Shown: positions 1-7,039 of the stretch, one piece after another | Numbering within the stretch: the first letter of the stretch is position 1 | Layout: every line of letters begins with the position of its first letter | Assembly: GCA_031254155.1 (NCBI GenBank) | Contig: JAIRVA010000351.1 | Span: 1 to 17,419, forward strand | DNA length: 17,419 bases | Source of the DNA: Propionibacteriaceae bacterium | Lineage (GTDB): Bacteria; Actinomycetota; Actinomycetes; Propionibacteriales; Propionibacteriaceae | Reading direction: 5' to 3' | The notes under the pieces: generated by a model | Told to the model about the DNA's origin: nothing | Database searches by the model: none | What the model saw: only the letters and a program-made list of their open reading frames with translations | Program-made: the position numbers and the translations under genes

Positions 1-62
1 TCCAAGGTACGCACTTCGTCGGCTTCAACCGCGAGATCGAAACCCCCCTGGACTACCGGTAG
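1..62 (+). CDS. C-terminal end of a truncated gene, product unknown
   Basis: Reading from base 3, an open frame runs to a TAG stop at 60-62 and gives a 19-residue tail, QGTHFVGFNREIETPLDYR. The gene enters from outside the window. The composition (aromatic and charged residues, no low complexity) looks like real coding sequence, but the fragment is too short to assign to a family. A second small ORF follows after 9 nt in the same reading frame. The two could therefore be neighbours in one operon or, less likely, one gene interrupted by the TAG. Confidence 0.5.
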   Translation, partial: QGTHFVGFNREIETPLDYR

Positions 63-71
63 GTACGACCC

Positions 72-272
72 GTGACACTCCTTGATGATCTTTCGGATGG
101 AGCGGAGAACCGGCTCCTATCGGCAAGGGGCTTCACCGCGCTCGACGATCCGGTTGTCGCCGAGGCGTCTCAAGCGATCGACCCCGGCACCGGACTGATG
201 ACCTTCAACTTCCACCGGGGTCATCCGATCACGGTTGAGGAAGTGGCCGCGGCGATTGACGAGGACACATAG
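72..272 (+). CDS. small hypothetical protein (66 aa)
   Basis: A GTG start at 72-74 opens a 66-codon frame ending in TAG at 270-272. The protein is acidic and starts MTLLDDLSDGAENRLL. It contains a Gly/Phe/Asn/His stretch (GLMTFNFHRGHP) and ends in a helix-like segment (VEEVAAAIDEDT). No signal peptide, membrane segment or known motif is visible. It follows the preceding stop by 9 nt in the same frame, and a weak GGTAGGT at 59-65 could act as ribosome binding site. It converges on the lipoprotein gene with an 11-nt gap that has no room for a terminator. I do not recognise the family; a small operon partner of the truncated upstream gene is the simplest reading. Confidence 0.5.
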   Translation: MTLLDDLSDGAENRLLSARGFTALDDPVVAEASQAIDPGTGLMTFNFHRGHPITVEEVAAAIDEDT

Positions 273-283
273 GGTACGACGGG

Positions 284-1222
284 TCACCGGGGTGCGGCTT
301 CGGCGGTGGCCGGGACAAGCCCGCCGCCCTCACCGGCAGCCTGGGCCTCGTAGTACGCCTGGGACGCCTCCCACAACACCTCGTACAGCGCGCTGACCTT
401 GTCCATGGCGGCTTGCTCCTCGGGGCTCGGCGTGTAGTCGCCCGTCAGCCCGGTCTGGACCGGGTTCGTGTCGAAGTTGATTGTCGGGTCGGGGAGGTAG
501 TCGGGCGGCAGGCCGGAGGCCATGGGATTGTCCGCGTACCACTGCTGGTACCGCTCCGTCGCCGCGGGATCGAAGTTCGGGCAGGCCGCGAGCAGCTGCC
601 GTAACTGATCCGGCGTGATGCTGCCGGGCAGGATAACTGTCGGCCACTGCGTACCATCCGTCACCGTGGGAACCGCCGAATCCTTCACCTCCGGGAAGCC
701 GTTCTCCCGGACGCACGCCGCCCACTTGTTGTTCGCCTCGACCTGCGCCGCCACTTGCGCGGGATCCATCTGGTACTCCGAGTTGGCCGCCGACTCGTCG
801 TACCCCGATTCGGCCAGGCAGGTCACGTAATCGGACGAGCGGTCGACGCCGTCGAGGATGAGGGCGGGTTCAGCACTGGTGCTGTTGAAGAAATCGCTGA
901 TCACCGGGTCGGACTGCGGGTCGATTTCTGTGGACACCGCCCCGGCGTTGCCATTCGGCGTCCGGTACATGTAGTTGTCGTAGCCGACGAAGTTGACCAG
1001 CGTCAACTCACCTTTACCATTGTCGATGAGCTTGACGGTGATCCCGACATCCGTCATACAGTCGTAGTACGCCTTGGCGGCCTGCTCGAGATCCGAACCC
1101 GCCTGGGCGGTCGTCCCCCCGAGGGTCGGCAGCCCGTGGTCGTCACTCGTACACCCCGCCAGACCGAGCCCCAGCAGTCCGGCCAACGACACCGCGGCAA
1201 TGCGGACGGCGATGGTCTTCAT
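284..1222 (-). CDS. secreted lipoprotein with repeated Cys motifs
   Basis: The 312-residue product starts with a lipoprotein signal peptide: K2 and R7, a hydrophobic core, and the lipobox L21-A22-G23-C24. It is therefore predicted to be lipid-anchored on the outer face of the membrane. The mature part has four further cysteines in short helix-like contexts: YYDCMTDVG (C55), TCLAESGY (C135), AACVRENGF (C170) and LAACPNFDP (C214). The C-x-R/E-x-x-G pattern resembles the CMRxxG motif of uncharacterised actinobacterial lipoproteins; four cysteines would allow two disulfides (inference). The C-terminus is helical and Ala/Glu-rich. The ATG start at 1222 is well supported by AAGGAGGAG at 1225-1233. 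The gene stands alone on its strand, 234 bp downstream of the carboxylase gene. No catalytic motif is visible, so a substrate-binding or structural role is open. Confidence 0.8.
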   Translation of the reverse strand: MKTIAVRIAAVSLAGLLGLGLAGCTSDDHGLPTLGGTTAQAGSDLEQAAKAYYDCMTDVGITVKLIDNGKGELTLVNFVGYDNYMYRTPNGNAGAVSTEIDPQSDPVISDFFNSTSAEPALILDGVDRSSDYVTCLAESGYDESAANSEYQMDPAQVAAQVEANNKWAACVRENGFPEVKDSAVPTVTDGTQWPTVILPGSITPDQLRQLLAACPNFDPAATERYQQWYADNPMASGLPPDYLPDPTINFDTNPVQTGLTGDYTPSPEEQAAMDKVSALYEVLWEASQAYYEAQAAGEGGGLVPATAEAAPR

Positions 1223-1224
1223 AT

Positions 1225-1245
1225 CTCCTCCTTGTCCCCAGTGTA
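1225..1245 (-). promoter_or_regulatory. RBS and possible -10 box of the lipoprotein gene
   Basis: On the minus strand AAGGAGGAG (1225-1233) lies 2 nt before the ATG triplet at 1222-1220, counted from the end of the purine run. TACACT (1240-1245) lies just upstream and fits an actinobacterial TANNNT -10 hexamer. No convincing -35 box was seen at 17-18 nt spacing. The ribosome binding site is solid; the promoter is tentative. Confidence 0.5.
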
Positions 1246-1337
1246 GTACGGCGGTCCGACACGAGCGTGGGTACGCCGGTGTCCGGCGCGTACACCAAAA
1301 CTTAGGCGGGCGAACCGTCTTTCGACCGTCTCGCCGT

Positions 1338-1396
1338 CAACTGCCCAAGTTGTGACGCCCAAATTACCGGTCCGGCCGACACAACTTGGGCAATTG
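1338..1396. repeat. inverted repeat, diverged copy of the 15193-15255 element
   Basis: Left arm CAACTGCCCAAGTTGTG (1338-1354) pairs with CACAACTTGGGCAATTG (1380-1396) with one mismatch in 17, around a 25-nt spacer. The right half, from GCCGACACAACTTGGG onward, matches the right arm of the perfect palindrome at 15193-15255; the inner part of the left arm has diverged. Each arm also contains a small internal palindrome, CAACT-N5-AGTTG. There is no T tract, so this is not a standard terminator. It lies between the carboxylase stop and the lipoprotein gene. Confidence 0.85.
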
Positions 1397-1433
1397 AGCC
1401 AGCAGGTCGGTGGTTCCCCGGGCTCACGCCGAC

Positions 1434-1452
1434 GGTACGTACGGTACGTACC
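1434..1452. repeat. GGTACGTAC tandem duplication
   Basis: GGTACGTAC occurs twice back to back (1434-1442 and 1443-1451) five bases beyond the carboxylase stop codon, placing four GTAC words in 19 bp. It is an extreme local case of the window-wide GTAC enrichment. No function can be read from it. Confidence 0.6.
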
Positions 1453-1456
1453 TTCC

Positions 1457-3184
1457 CTACGCGATCATCCCCAGGACCTGGCCCTCTTTGACGGGGGTGT
1501 TGTCCGGTACCGCCGGAGTGAAGACACCACCCTTGTCCGCCACCACGGCCATCTCCATCTTCATGGCTTCCAAGGTACCCAGCGTCTGACCAGCCACAAC
1601 ACTCGTCCCGGCCGCCACGGACCATCTCGACAGCACCCCGTTCATCGCGGCCCGGATGCCACCCGTTTCCGCGGCCGCCGCCGGTTTGGGGGCCGCCGTA
1701 CCCCGTCCGCCCGTACCCACCAATGCCGCCGGGAAACCCAGCCGGATCCAGCGGCCGTCGACCTCGAACCACTCCCGGATGATCTCCTCGCGGACGACAC
1801 CCTTGGGCAGCGGCTTGGCCAGGTCGCCCAGCCAGGTACATTCGGTCTCGATCCAGTTGGTATGGATCGTGAAATCCTCCTTCTCAACCGCCAAAAAGCC
1901 CGGCTCCTCCAGGATCCGCCGGTGGAAGTCGACGAGCGACGGGATGCCCTCGATGACACACTCCTTCATCGCGAGCCGCCCGCGGGCGATGGCCTCCGCG
2001 CGGTCCACACCCCAGACGATGACCTTCGCGATCATCGAGTCGAACTCGGGCGAAATGATCTCCCCCGCCGTGATCCCGGCGTCGATGCGCGTGAACGGCC
2101 CGAGCGGCATGTCGAAACGGGTCATGTGCCCGGCCTGCGGCAGGAAGCCGCGCCCGGCATCCTCGGCGTTGATGCGGAACTCGATCGCGTGGCCCTGCGA
2201 CGGCAGGACATCGGGGAGTTCATCCAGCGGCTCACCCTCGGCGATCCGGAACTGCCAGACCACGAGATCGATGCCGGTCGTCCGCTCGGTCACCGGGTGC
2301 TCGACCTGGATTCTCGTGTTGACTTCGAGGAATGAGAGCAACCCGTCGTCGCCGAGCATGAACTCCATCGTCCCGGCACCCCGGTAGTTGACCGCCTCCC
2401 CGATCGCCCGCGAGGCGGAAACCAGTTGCTCGAACTGGGCGGGGGTGAGGAAGGGCGCCGGGCCTTCCTCCAGCACCTTCTGGTGGCGGCGCTGCAACGA
2501 GCAGTCCCGCGTACCGACAACGACCACCCGCCCGCGGCCGTCGCCCAGGACCTGCGTCTCGACGTGCCGCGGCTTGTTGACGAAACGCTCGACGTAGCAC
2601 TCGCCGCGCCCGAACGCCGACACCGCCTCCGACACCGCCGATTCGTACCGCAATTCCAGTTCCTCGGGCCGCCGGACGACCTTGAACCCGCGCCCGCCGC
2701 CGCCGAACGCGGCCTTTATCGCGATGGGATAGCCGTAAGCCTCCGCGAACGCCCGGACCTCCTTGGCCCCGGCGACGGGCTCGGCCGTACCGGGTACGAG
2801 GGGCGCGCCCACCGACTCCGCGATCCGGCGCGCGGCCACCTTGTCGCCCAGCAGCGCGATGTTCTCCGGGGTCGGTCCAATCCACGTCAGCCCGGCGTCC
2901 TCGACTGCCTGTGCGAAATCGGCCCGCTCGGAGAGGAAGCCGTAGCCCGGGTGGATCGCGTCCGCCCCCGAGGCGCGCGCCGCCGCCAGGATCTTGTCAG
3001 CGTCAAGGTACGTTTCCAGGGCCGACCGTCCTTCCAGGCAAAACGCCTCGTCGGCCAGGCGGACGTGCAAGGCGTTCGCATCCGAGTCCGCGTACACGGC
3101 GACCGACTTGAGGCCGTACGACGCGCAGGCGTGGATGACCCGGACGGCGATCTCGCCCCGGTTCGCAATCAGGACCTTCTTCAT
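1457..3184 (-). CDS. acetyl-/propionyl-CoA carboxylase alpha chain (biotin carboxylase + BCCP)
   Basis: The 575-residue protein carries biotin carboxylase and biotin carboxyl carrier domains in one chain. It uses ATP and bicarbonate to carboxylate its own biotin, which a separate carboxyltransferase then uses to make malonyl-CoA or methylmalonyl-CoA in the cytoplasm. Visible motifs are IANRGEIAVR (6-15), HPGYGFLSE (78-86), the ATP-grasp glycine loop GGGGRGF (161-167), CSLQRRHQKVLEE (228-240) and EVNTRIQVEHPVTE (287-300). An Ala/Pro linker near 495-505 leads to the biotinyl domain with EAMKMEM; the biotinylated lysine is about K542. The BC motifs are slightly atypical: Phe instead of Met after GGGGRG, and EVNTRIQ instead of EMNTRLQ. 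The ATG at 3184 has a strong AAAGGAGA. No carboxyltransferase subunit lies nearby, so the acyl-CoA specificity cannot be decided. Confidence 0.93.
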   Translation of the reverse strand: MKKVLIANRGEIAVRVIHACASYGLKSVAVYADSDANALHVRLADEAFCLEGRSALETYLDADKILAAARASGADAIHPGYGFLSERADFAQAVEDAGLTWIGPTPENIALLGDKVAARRIAESVGAPLVPGTAEPVAGAKEVRAFAEAYGYPIAIKAAFGGGGRGFKVVRRPEELELRYESAVSEAVSAFGRGECYVERFVNKPRHVETQVLGDGRGRVVVVGTRDCSLQRRHQKVLEEGPAPFLTPAQFEQLVSASRAIGEAVNYRGAGTMEFMLGDDGLLSFLEVNTRIQVEHPVTERTTGIDLVVWQFRIAEGEPLDELPDVLPSQGHAIEFRINAEDAGRGFLPQAGHMTRFDMPLGPFTRIDAGITAGEIISPEFDSMIAKVIVWGVDRAEAIARGRLAMKECVIEGIPSLVDFHRRILEEPGFLAVEKEDFTIHTNWIETECTWLGDLAKPLPKGVVREEIIREWFEVDGRWIRLGFPAALVGTGGRGTAAPKPAAAAETGGIRAAMNGVLSRWSVAAGTSVVAGQTLGTLEAMKMEMAVVADKGGVFTPAVPDNTPVKEGQVLGMIA

Positions 3185-3226
3185 GACGTTCTCCTTTGGC
3201 CAGCACTGATCCCCCCGCTCGGACTA

Positions 3227-3232
3227 AATATA
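3227..3232 (-). promoter_or_regulatory. possible -10 box of the carboxylase gene
   Basis: TATATT on the minus strand, in an A/T-rich island within GC-rich DNA, about 43 nt before the ATG. TGTGATC lies just upstream and has the half-site look of a CRP-type operator, but no matching second half is present. The -35 region is weak. Confidence 0.4.
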
Positions 3233-3289
3233 GATCACAGCGCGAGATTGCGGAAGACATCACCACATGGGGGGACGGGTGTGCCCGCC

Positions 3290-3313
3290 ATCCCGCCTGA
3301 GATCCCGCCTGAG
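3290..3313. repeat. 12-bp tandem duplication
   Basis: ATCCCGCCTGAG is repeated exactly twice (3290-3301 and 3302-3313) in the 135-bp gap between the peptidase stop and the carboxylase start. It is probably replication slippage; no function is evident. Confidence 0.6.
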
Positions 3314-3319
3314 AAGGGC

Positions 3320-4678
3320 TTATCCCGTGAACTCGAAGTGCCAGGGTTCGTGCGGACCGCTGCCGCCCTGGACGGCCCACGCCGGGTTGGCCCAGCTAAA
3401 CGCGGGGGCGTTGGCCTTCAGCCACTCGTACTTTTCCGTTCCGTAGTTCCACTCCAGCCCGATACCGCCCTCGCGGTAGTCGGGGAGGTCGAGCGCGGTC
3501 GCCCAGCCGTGGTTCGAGGTACCCGGCGTGGCCGCGCCGGAGCCGTACCGCGCCTTCATCTCGACCTGCTGGTCGTAGGTGCGGTACGAGAGGTCGATCG
3601 GGATGTCCTCGCCCCACACCGCCTTGTAGGCCTGGTCGAGTCGCAGCCAGGCCGTCACCGCGTCACAGCGCAGCCGTTGCTTGGTGTCGTACGGGATGAC
3701 GCACAGCGTCGCCGGGTCCAGGTCGCCGTTCTTGCCGGTGTACTTATGGGGCGTGGTACCCGTGGCAGTGGTCGTCGTACTGGCAGGCGCCGGGGTGTCA
3801 AGGACGGTTTGATAAGCGGTGTTGGCCGCCGCGAGGGCGTCGGCCGACTGGGTGATGGCGGTGGTCTGGTCGTCGGCGGCGGCCCAAGCCGAGGGCAGGG
3901 CCGCGGCGACCAGGTCAGTGGCCGCGGCCAGGGCCGCGCGGAAGGCGACGCCCTCGGCCGAGTCGAATTTCTGCCCGCTGGTCGACGTGTTCGCGAGCGT
4001 CTGGCCCGCGTCGACCGCGGCCTGGAGGGTCGCGCGGGCGGTCTGGTTGGCGTTCGCGGCGGCGGCCCGGGCGGCGGCTTCGGCGCGGGCCTCCCACACG
4101 GTGTTCGCGGCGGCCTGGGCGCTCTGGAGCCCGGCGGCACAGTCCGCCAGCGCGCCGGGGACGGCCTCCGCCGCGGCCAGGGTCACGATCTGCGATGCCG
4201 CTGTCGTGGTGGGATGGCGTCCGACCAGGCTTTTCTCTGGGTCGAGGAGGTGCTGGGCGTCGGCGACGAGGGTACGACAGGTGGCAAGACGACTGGTCAA
4301 CTCCCGCACGATCGGGTCGTCGGCGGGGAGGGTCGCGTGGCGGTACGCCTCGCGGCCGGGGGTGGCGGCGTCATTGGCGGGAGATTCGATCGTGGCGGGT
4401 ATCGCGTGGGCGACCGCGGCCCCGGTGTCGTCCGTACCGGCCGTCAACTCGCGGGCGGTCACACTCGCCAGGCTCGCCGTACTGACAAGTCCTGGAATGG
4501 CCGCCTGGATCGCCGCTGCCGTCACTGGGGAGGCTTCGACAAGGGGTTTCGTCGCCACATCCCGGGCGTACAGGACACCACCCGTGGTACCCGCCGCGAC
4601 CAGGGCCACCCCGATCACGATGGCAACCCACGGCCGTCGGCGTACCCCCGCCGCCCGTCGTGGTACCCCCGAAGCCAT
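3320..4678 (-). CDS. membrane-anchored VanY-type D-Ala-D-Ala carboxypeptidase
   Basis: The 452-residue protein has a basic N-terminus (residues 1-15), one membrane helix (about 17-38), a long Ala-rich helical stalk (about 40-310), a Thr-rich linker, and a C-terminal peptidase M15/VanY domain (about 320-452). The zinc site is readable: SNH390GWATALD397 and E444PWH447FE, with SYRTYDQQ before it. Family members trim the terminal D-Ala from peptidoglycan stem peptides outside the membrane. The usual SxHxxGxAxD signature has Ala393 in place of Gly. I chose the ATG at 4678 because GGGGAGGTGA lies 2 nt upstream; a longer frame upstream lacks a ribosome binding site. A single-pass Ala-rich stalk suggests the domain is held away from the membrane, within the wall. 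Either DD- or LD-carboxypeptidase activity is possible. Confidence 0.85.
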   Translation of the reverse strand: MASGVPRRAAGVRRRPWVAIVIGVALVAAGTTGGVLYARDVATKPLVEASPVTAAAIQAAIPGLVSTASLASVTARELTAGTDDTGAAVAHAIPATIESPANDAATPGREAYRHATLPADDPIVRELTSRLATCRTLVADAQHLLDPEKSLVGRHPTTTAASQIVTLAAAEAVPGALADCAAGLQSAQAAANTVWEARAEAAARAAAANANQTARATLQAAVDAGQTLANTSTSGQKFDSAEGVAFRAALAAATDLVAAALPSAWAAADDQTTAITQSADALAAANTAYQTVLDTPAPASTTTTATGTTPHKYTGKNGDLDPATLCVIPYDTKQRLRCDAVTAWLRLDQAYKAVWGEDIPIDLSYRTYDQQVEMKARYGSGAATPGTSNHGWATALDLPDYREGGIGLEWNYGTEKYEWLKANAPAFSWANPAWAVQGGSGPHEPWHFEFTG

Positions 4679-4694
4679 GGTCACCTCCCCCTCG

Positions 4695-4700
4695 ATACTA
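4695..4700 (-). promoter_or_regulatory. possible -10 box of the VanY-type gene
   Basis: TAGTAT on the minus strand, 16 nt before the ATG at 4678. A start about 7 nt downstream would give a very short leader that keeps GAGGTGA. No good -35 hexamer was seen. Confidence 0.3.
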
Positions 4701-4834
4701 CTCGTCTTGGCCCTTCCCCGGGTGACAGCGGTCGAAAGAGGCCGACGGCCGCGGCATCGAGTGAGGCTCGCCAAGGCGAGGTACGAGCCACGCAACGGAG
4801 GTTACATGGCGGTGCATGTCTCCAACACCTCGGA

Positions 4835-4840
4835 TAGACT
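4835..4840 (+). promoter_or_regulatory. possible -10 box of the HTH gene
   Basis: TAGACT lies 42 nt before the ATG at 4883 and has the same hexamer form as the -10 boxes of other genes here. The upstream -35 region (near 4812) is poor. The 204-bp gap (4679-4882) between this gene and the divergent peptidase gene must hold both promoters. Confidence 0.35.
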
Positions 4841-4882
4841 CGGGTTCGTGGTTAGCCCTGGGCGGCATCCGAAAGGTACATC

Positions 4883-5398
4883 ATGACGCTCCACGAGTTC
4901 ACGGTTCATCTCGACCGGCCATTGTCGAGCGACGATCTCGACCGGCTCTACACCGCTGGCCTCGACGACACCGTACCCGAGATCACGGCCGGATCGGCGG
5001 TCCTCCACGTCGCGCGCCGGTGCGACAGTCTCGTACAGGCCATCCTGACGGTGGTCGCGGACATCGAACGTGCCGGATTCCAGGCCACCGGGATCGACTC
5101 CGAAGACCTTGTCACGCTCGCCGACATCGGCGAGAAGACCAACCGTACGCGCGAGTCCGTCCGTCTGCTCGCCGGCGGCAAACGCGGACCCGGTGGCTTC
5201 CCGGCCCCCATCACGGACGCCGGGTCACGTTCTCTCTACTCATGGGCCGCGGTCCGCGAGTGGTTCCGGACCCACTACGGGCCCGACTCGGCTGCGCCCG
5301 CCGACCGCGCCGCCGACACCCTGGCCGCCGCCGACCTTCTCCTCCGCGCCCGGCTCCTCACCACCGATATCACCGAACTCAGCCAACTTGTCGCGTGA
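4883..5398 (+). CDS. helix-turn-helix protein with unknown N-terminal domain
   Basis: The 171-residue protein has an N-terminal alpha/beta-looking part (1-70; TLHEFTVHLDRPLSSDDLD and later helices) with no recognised family. A MerR/AlpA-like helix-turn-helix follows at about 77-97 (LVTLADIGEKTNRTRESVRL). Next comes a wing-like segment, GFPAPITDAGSRSLYSWAAV, which resembles the part of such domains that contacts DNA beside the HTH. The C-terminus is an Ala/Leu-rich helix. The ATG at 4883 has AAAGG 8 nt upstream. The gene ends 9 nt short of the convergent stop of the unknown cassette 5408-7002, with no terminator between. It could be a local regulator, but its targets cannot be inferred. DNA binding is likely; regulation of the neighbouring cassette is only a possibility. 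Confidence 0.7.
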   Translation: MTLHEFTVHLDRPLSSDDLDRLYTAGLDDTVPEITAGSAVLHVARRCDSLVQAILTVVADIERAGFQATGIDSEDLVTLADIGEKTNRTRESVRLLAGGKRGPGGFPAPITDAGSRSLYSWAAVREWFRTHYGPDSAAPADRAADTLAAADLLLRARLLTTDITELSQLVA

Positions 5399-5407
5399 AG
5401 TCCTCAT

Positions 5408-6277
5408 TCAGCCTGAACCCAGCTCTCCAGAGCGAAAAACCTGCGCCCACACGGTCGGATCGACATCAAGCTTGATGGTGAGGATGTGGTAGGGGGTGTC
5501 TGCGACAGCACGGGTCAGCTCTTCGATGGTGGGAACTGGCCGGGGGGTTGCGTCGTGCCAACGCAGCGGAGCACTCCGCCGGGCACGGGTCGCCATCACG
5601 TCTTCGCAAGCCAGCCCCACTTCGCCGATGAGCATCTGAGACGTCTCGAACAAGCCATCACGAATCGCGTCGGCAACAACCATGTCAAATTGGCGCAGGT
5701 CCGAAACCTCTGCATACCATATACCTCGCTGAACGGCCTGCGCCTTCGCGTCAACCTCGTGCAAGTTGTTGAGGATCTCAAAAACTGGCTTCCCGCGGCC
5801 GACGACGTCGTGCGGGCTACAGAGACGCTCGTACAACTCAACGACAGCGTCCCGAAATAGACTGCTCGTGAACTCACGAAATGCCTGCCGCGTTCCCACG
5901 CGATAACGGAACTGACCTTCCACTCTCTCCCAGAAGCTGATGCGGTCATCCCAGGGCGGAAGCTCCTTGCATCTGCTCCTGAACATCTTGCCCGCCAGCC
6001 AAACGCCTTGCCCCGGTCGGATCACCGAGTGCGAGGGTTCGGACGGACTCCCGTCGGTACCATGCCTGTCGGGCAGTCGGGCGAACTGATCGTGCTCGTC
6101 GAGAAGCACCAACCCCCGCTCCGGAGTCCAGTTGTCGACGACCGCGGCGTAGGTCTGATCGCCCTGCCGTACGACGGGGCGATGAAAAGCCAGCGTCTCC
6201 TCATCACCGCGGTATCCGCCGGTGAAACCAACAACGACGTACTCGTTGGCTGTCGTGGCATCCGCTGGCGTTACCAT
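5408..6277 (-). CDS. hypothetical protein, second gene of an unknown two-gene cassette
   Basis: The 289-residue product is soluble-looking, without signal peptide or membrane helix. I chose the ATG at 6277 because AAGGAGAG lies 9 nt upstream. It overlaps the TAA of the preceding gene by 7 nt (ATGGTAA), which implies translational coupling. The N-terminal ~120 residues are beta-rich in look (YVVVGFTGGYRG, TYAAVVDNW, GLVLLDEHDQF, GQGVWLAGKMF). The rest is mainly helical with conserved-looking charged and aromatic patches (DRISFWERVEGQFRYRVG, ILNNLHEVDAKAQAVQRG). The last part, YHILTIKLDVDPTVWAQVF, looks like a beta strand plus helix. I do not recognise any family or catalytic motif. GC in lines I counted is about 53-60%, below neighbouring genes. 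Confidence 0.65.
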   Translation of the reverse strand: MVTPADATTANEYVVVGFTGGYRGDEETLAFHRPVVRQGDQTYAAVVDNWTPERGLVLLDEHDQFARLPDRHGTDGSPSEPSHSVIRPGQGVWLAGKMFRSRCKELPPWDDRISFWERVEGQFRYRVGTRQAFREFTSSLFRDAVVELYERLCSPHDVVGRGKPVFEILNNLHEVDAKAQAVQRGIWYAEVSDLRQFDMVVADAIRDGLFETSQMLIGEVGLACEDVMATRARRSAPLRWHDATPRPVPTIEELTRAVADTPYHILTIKLDVDPTVWAQVFRSGELGSG

Positions 6278-7002
6278 TGCGGCTCTCCTTCGAGGAAAGC
6301 TGTCATCACATCGTACGCGCACGAGTCGTCACCGTACTCAAGCCGGATGCTCGCAAGCCAGTCCATGTGGTGAGTATACTCGGCCAGCGGCAAATCCAAC
6401 CCCCGAACCCAGGTACCGTAGGCTCGCCACTGCGGGCGGCTCATCGCCACTCGGACCGGGTGAAGGGTGGCACAACTGCCCGCCTCGGCCGTCACTCTTG
6501 CTTCCCAGTTCCACGCATAGCTATTATTGGCCCCCGAGTTGATGTCGATTTCAGGAACCATGGCGTACCCTGGCCGTTCGCCACGGGTGTACTCCCCAGG
6601 CGTGTGGTAAGCCTGCCTCCCCCACGTAGCAAACTGATCGCGGTACTCGTCCGGCGCGAACGACCACTGTTTGACAAGGCGCACTCTTGCCTCATCATCC
6701 ATTGGCACCGTTGTCTGGGTTCGACCCGACAAAACACCCCCGGTGTCAAACGGAGACACGGTGAACTCGCCGCCCACGCTGGGTTGGTGAGCAATTCCAA
6801 GGTAGCTGTACCGAGGCTCACAACGGCCGAGGAAGAGGTACACACAGGGTGGGCCGCCTAGGACTCTTTCGAGTTGTCTGGTGCCAGAATCCTTACTGAC
6901 CGCCAGATGATGCCCACTGGTGAGTCTCTGGTAGAGAAGCCGTTGCCACGTACCCGCCTCCGTAACCTCGTTCTTTACACCCATGACCCAAAGCTCGGAC
7001 AT
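6271..7002 (-). CDS. hypothetical protein, first gene of an unknown two-gene cassette
   Basis: The 243-residue product has no signal peptide or membrane helix. The ATG at 7002 is preferred because GGAGGTG lies 9 nt upstream; longer frames to ATG 7020 or TTG 7053 have no ribosome binding site and run into a palindrome at 7040-7053. Visible blocks are WQRLLYQRLTSGHHLAVS, PPCVYLFLGRCEPRYSYLG, GGEFTVSPFDTGGVLSGRT and NNSYAWNWEARV, followed by a Trp-rich C-terminus. The spacing of an H/Y-T-S block, a VYLF strand and a late Glu (NWEARV) faintly recalls ADP-ribosyltransferase-like folds. That is a weak guess, not an assignment. It is co-oriented with the alpha-galactosidase gene upstream, but a 160-bp gap separates them. 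Confidence 0.65.
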   Translation of the reverse strand: MSELWVMGVKNEVTEAGTWQRLLYQRLTSGHHLAVSKDSGTRQLERVLGGPPCVYLFLGRCEPRYSYLGIAHQPSVGGEFTVSPFDTGGVLSGRTQTTVPMDDEARVRLVKQWSFAPDEYRDQFATWGRQAYHTPGEYTRGERPGYAMVPEIDINSGANNSYAWNWEARVTAEAGSCATLHPVRVAMSRPQWRAYGTWVRGLDLPLAEYTHHMDWLASIRLEYGDDSCAYDVMTAFLEGEPQW

Positions 7003-7039
7003 TGAGTACGGCACCTCCATTGAGGACAAGTATCGGTCT

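Noticed and set aside
1271..1293. Hairpin around CCGGC upstream of the lipoprotein gene
   Set aside because: Only a 5-bp core stem with an imperfect GTAC extension; not distinguishable from chance in GC-rich, GTAC-rich DNA.
3231..3240. CRP-type operator before the carboxylase gene
   Set aside because: Only one half-site (TGTGATC) is present; no matching TCACA half at the right spacing.
2426..4837. Long plus-strand open frame of 803 codons opposite the carboxylase and VanY-type genes
   Set aside because: Arg/Gly-rich translation with no motif; it is the antisense shadow of two well-supported minus-strand genes, a common effect of high GC.
5486..5860. Plus-strand ORF of 124 codons inside the unknown cassette
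   Set aside because: Antisense to the coupled gene 5408-6277, whose start has a clear ribosome binding site; no coding signature of its own.
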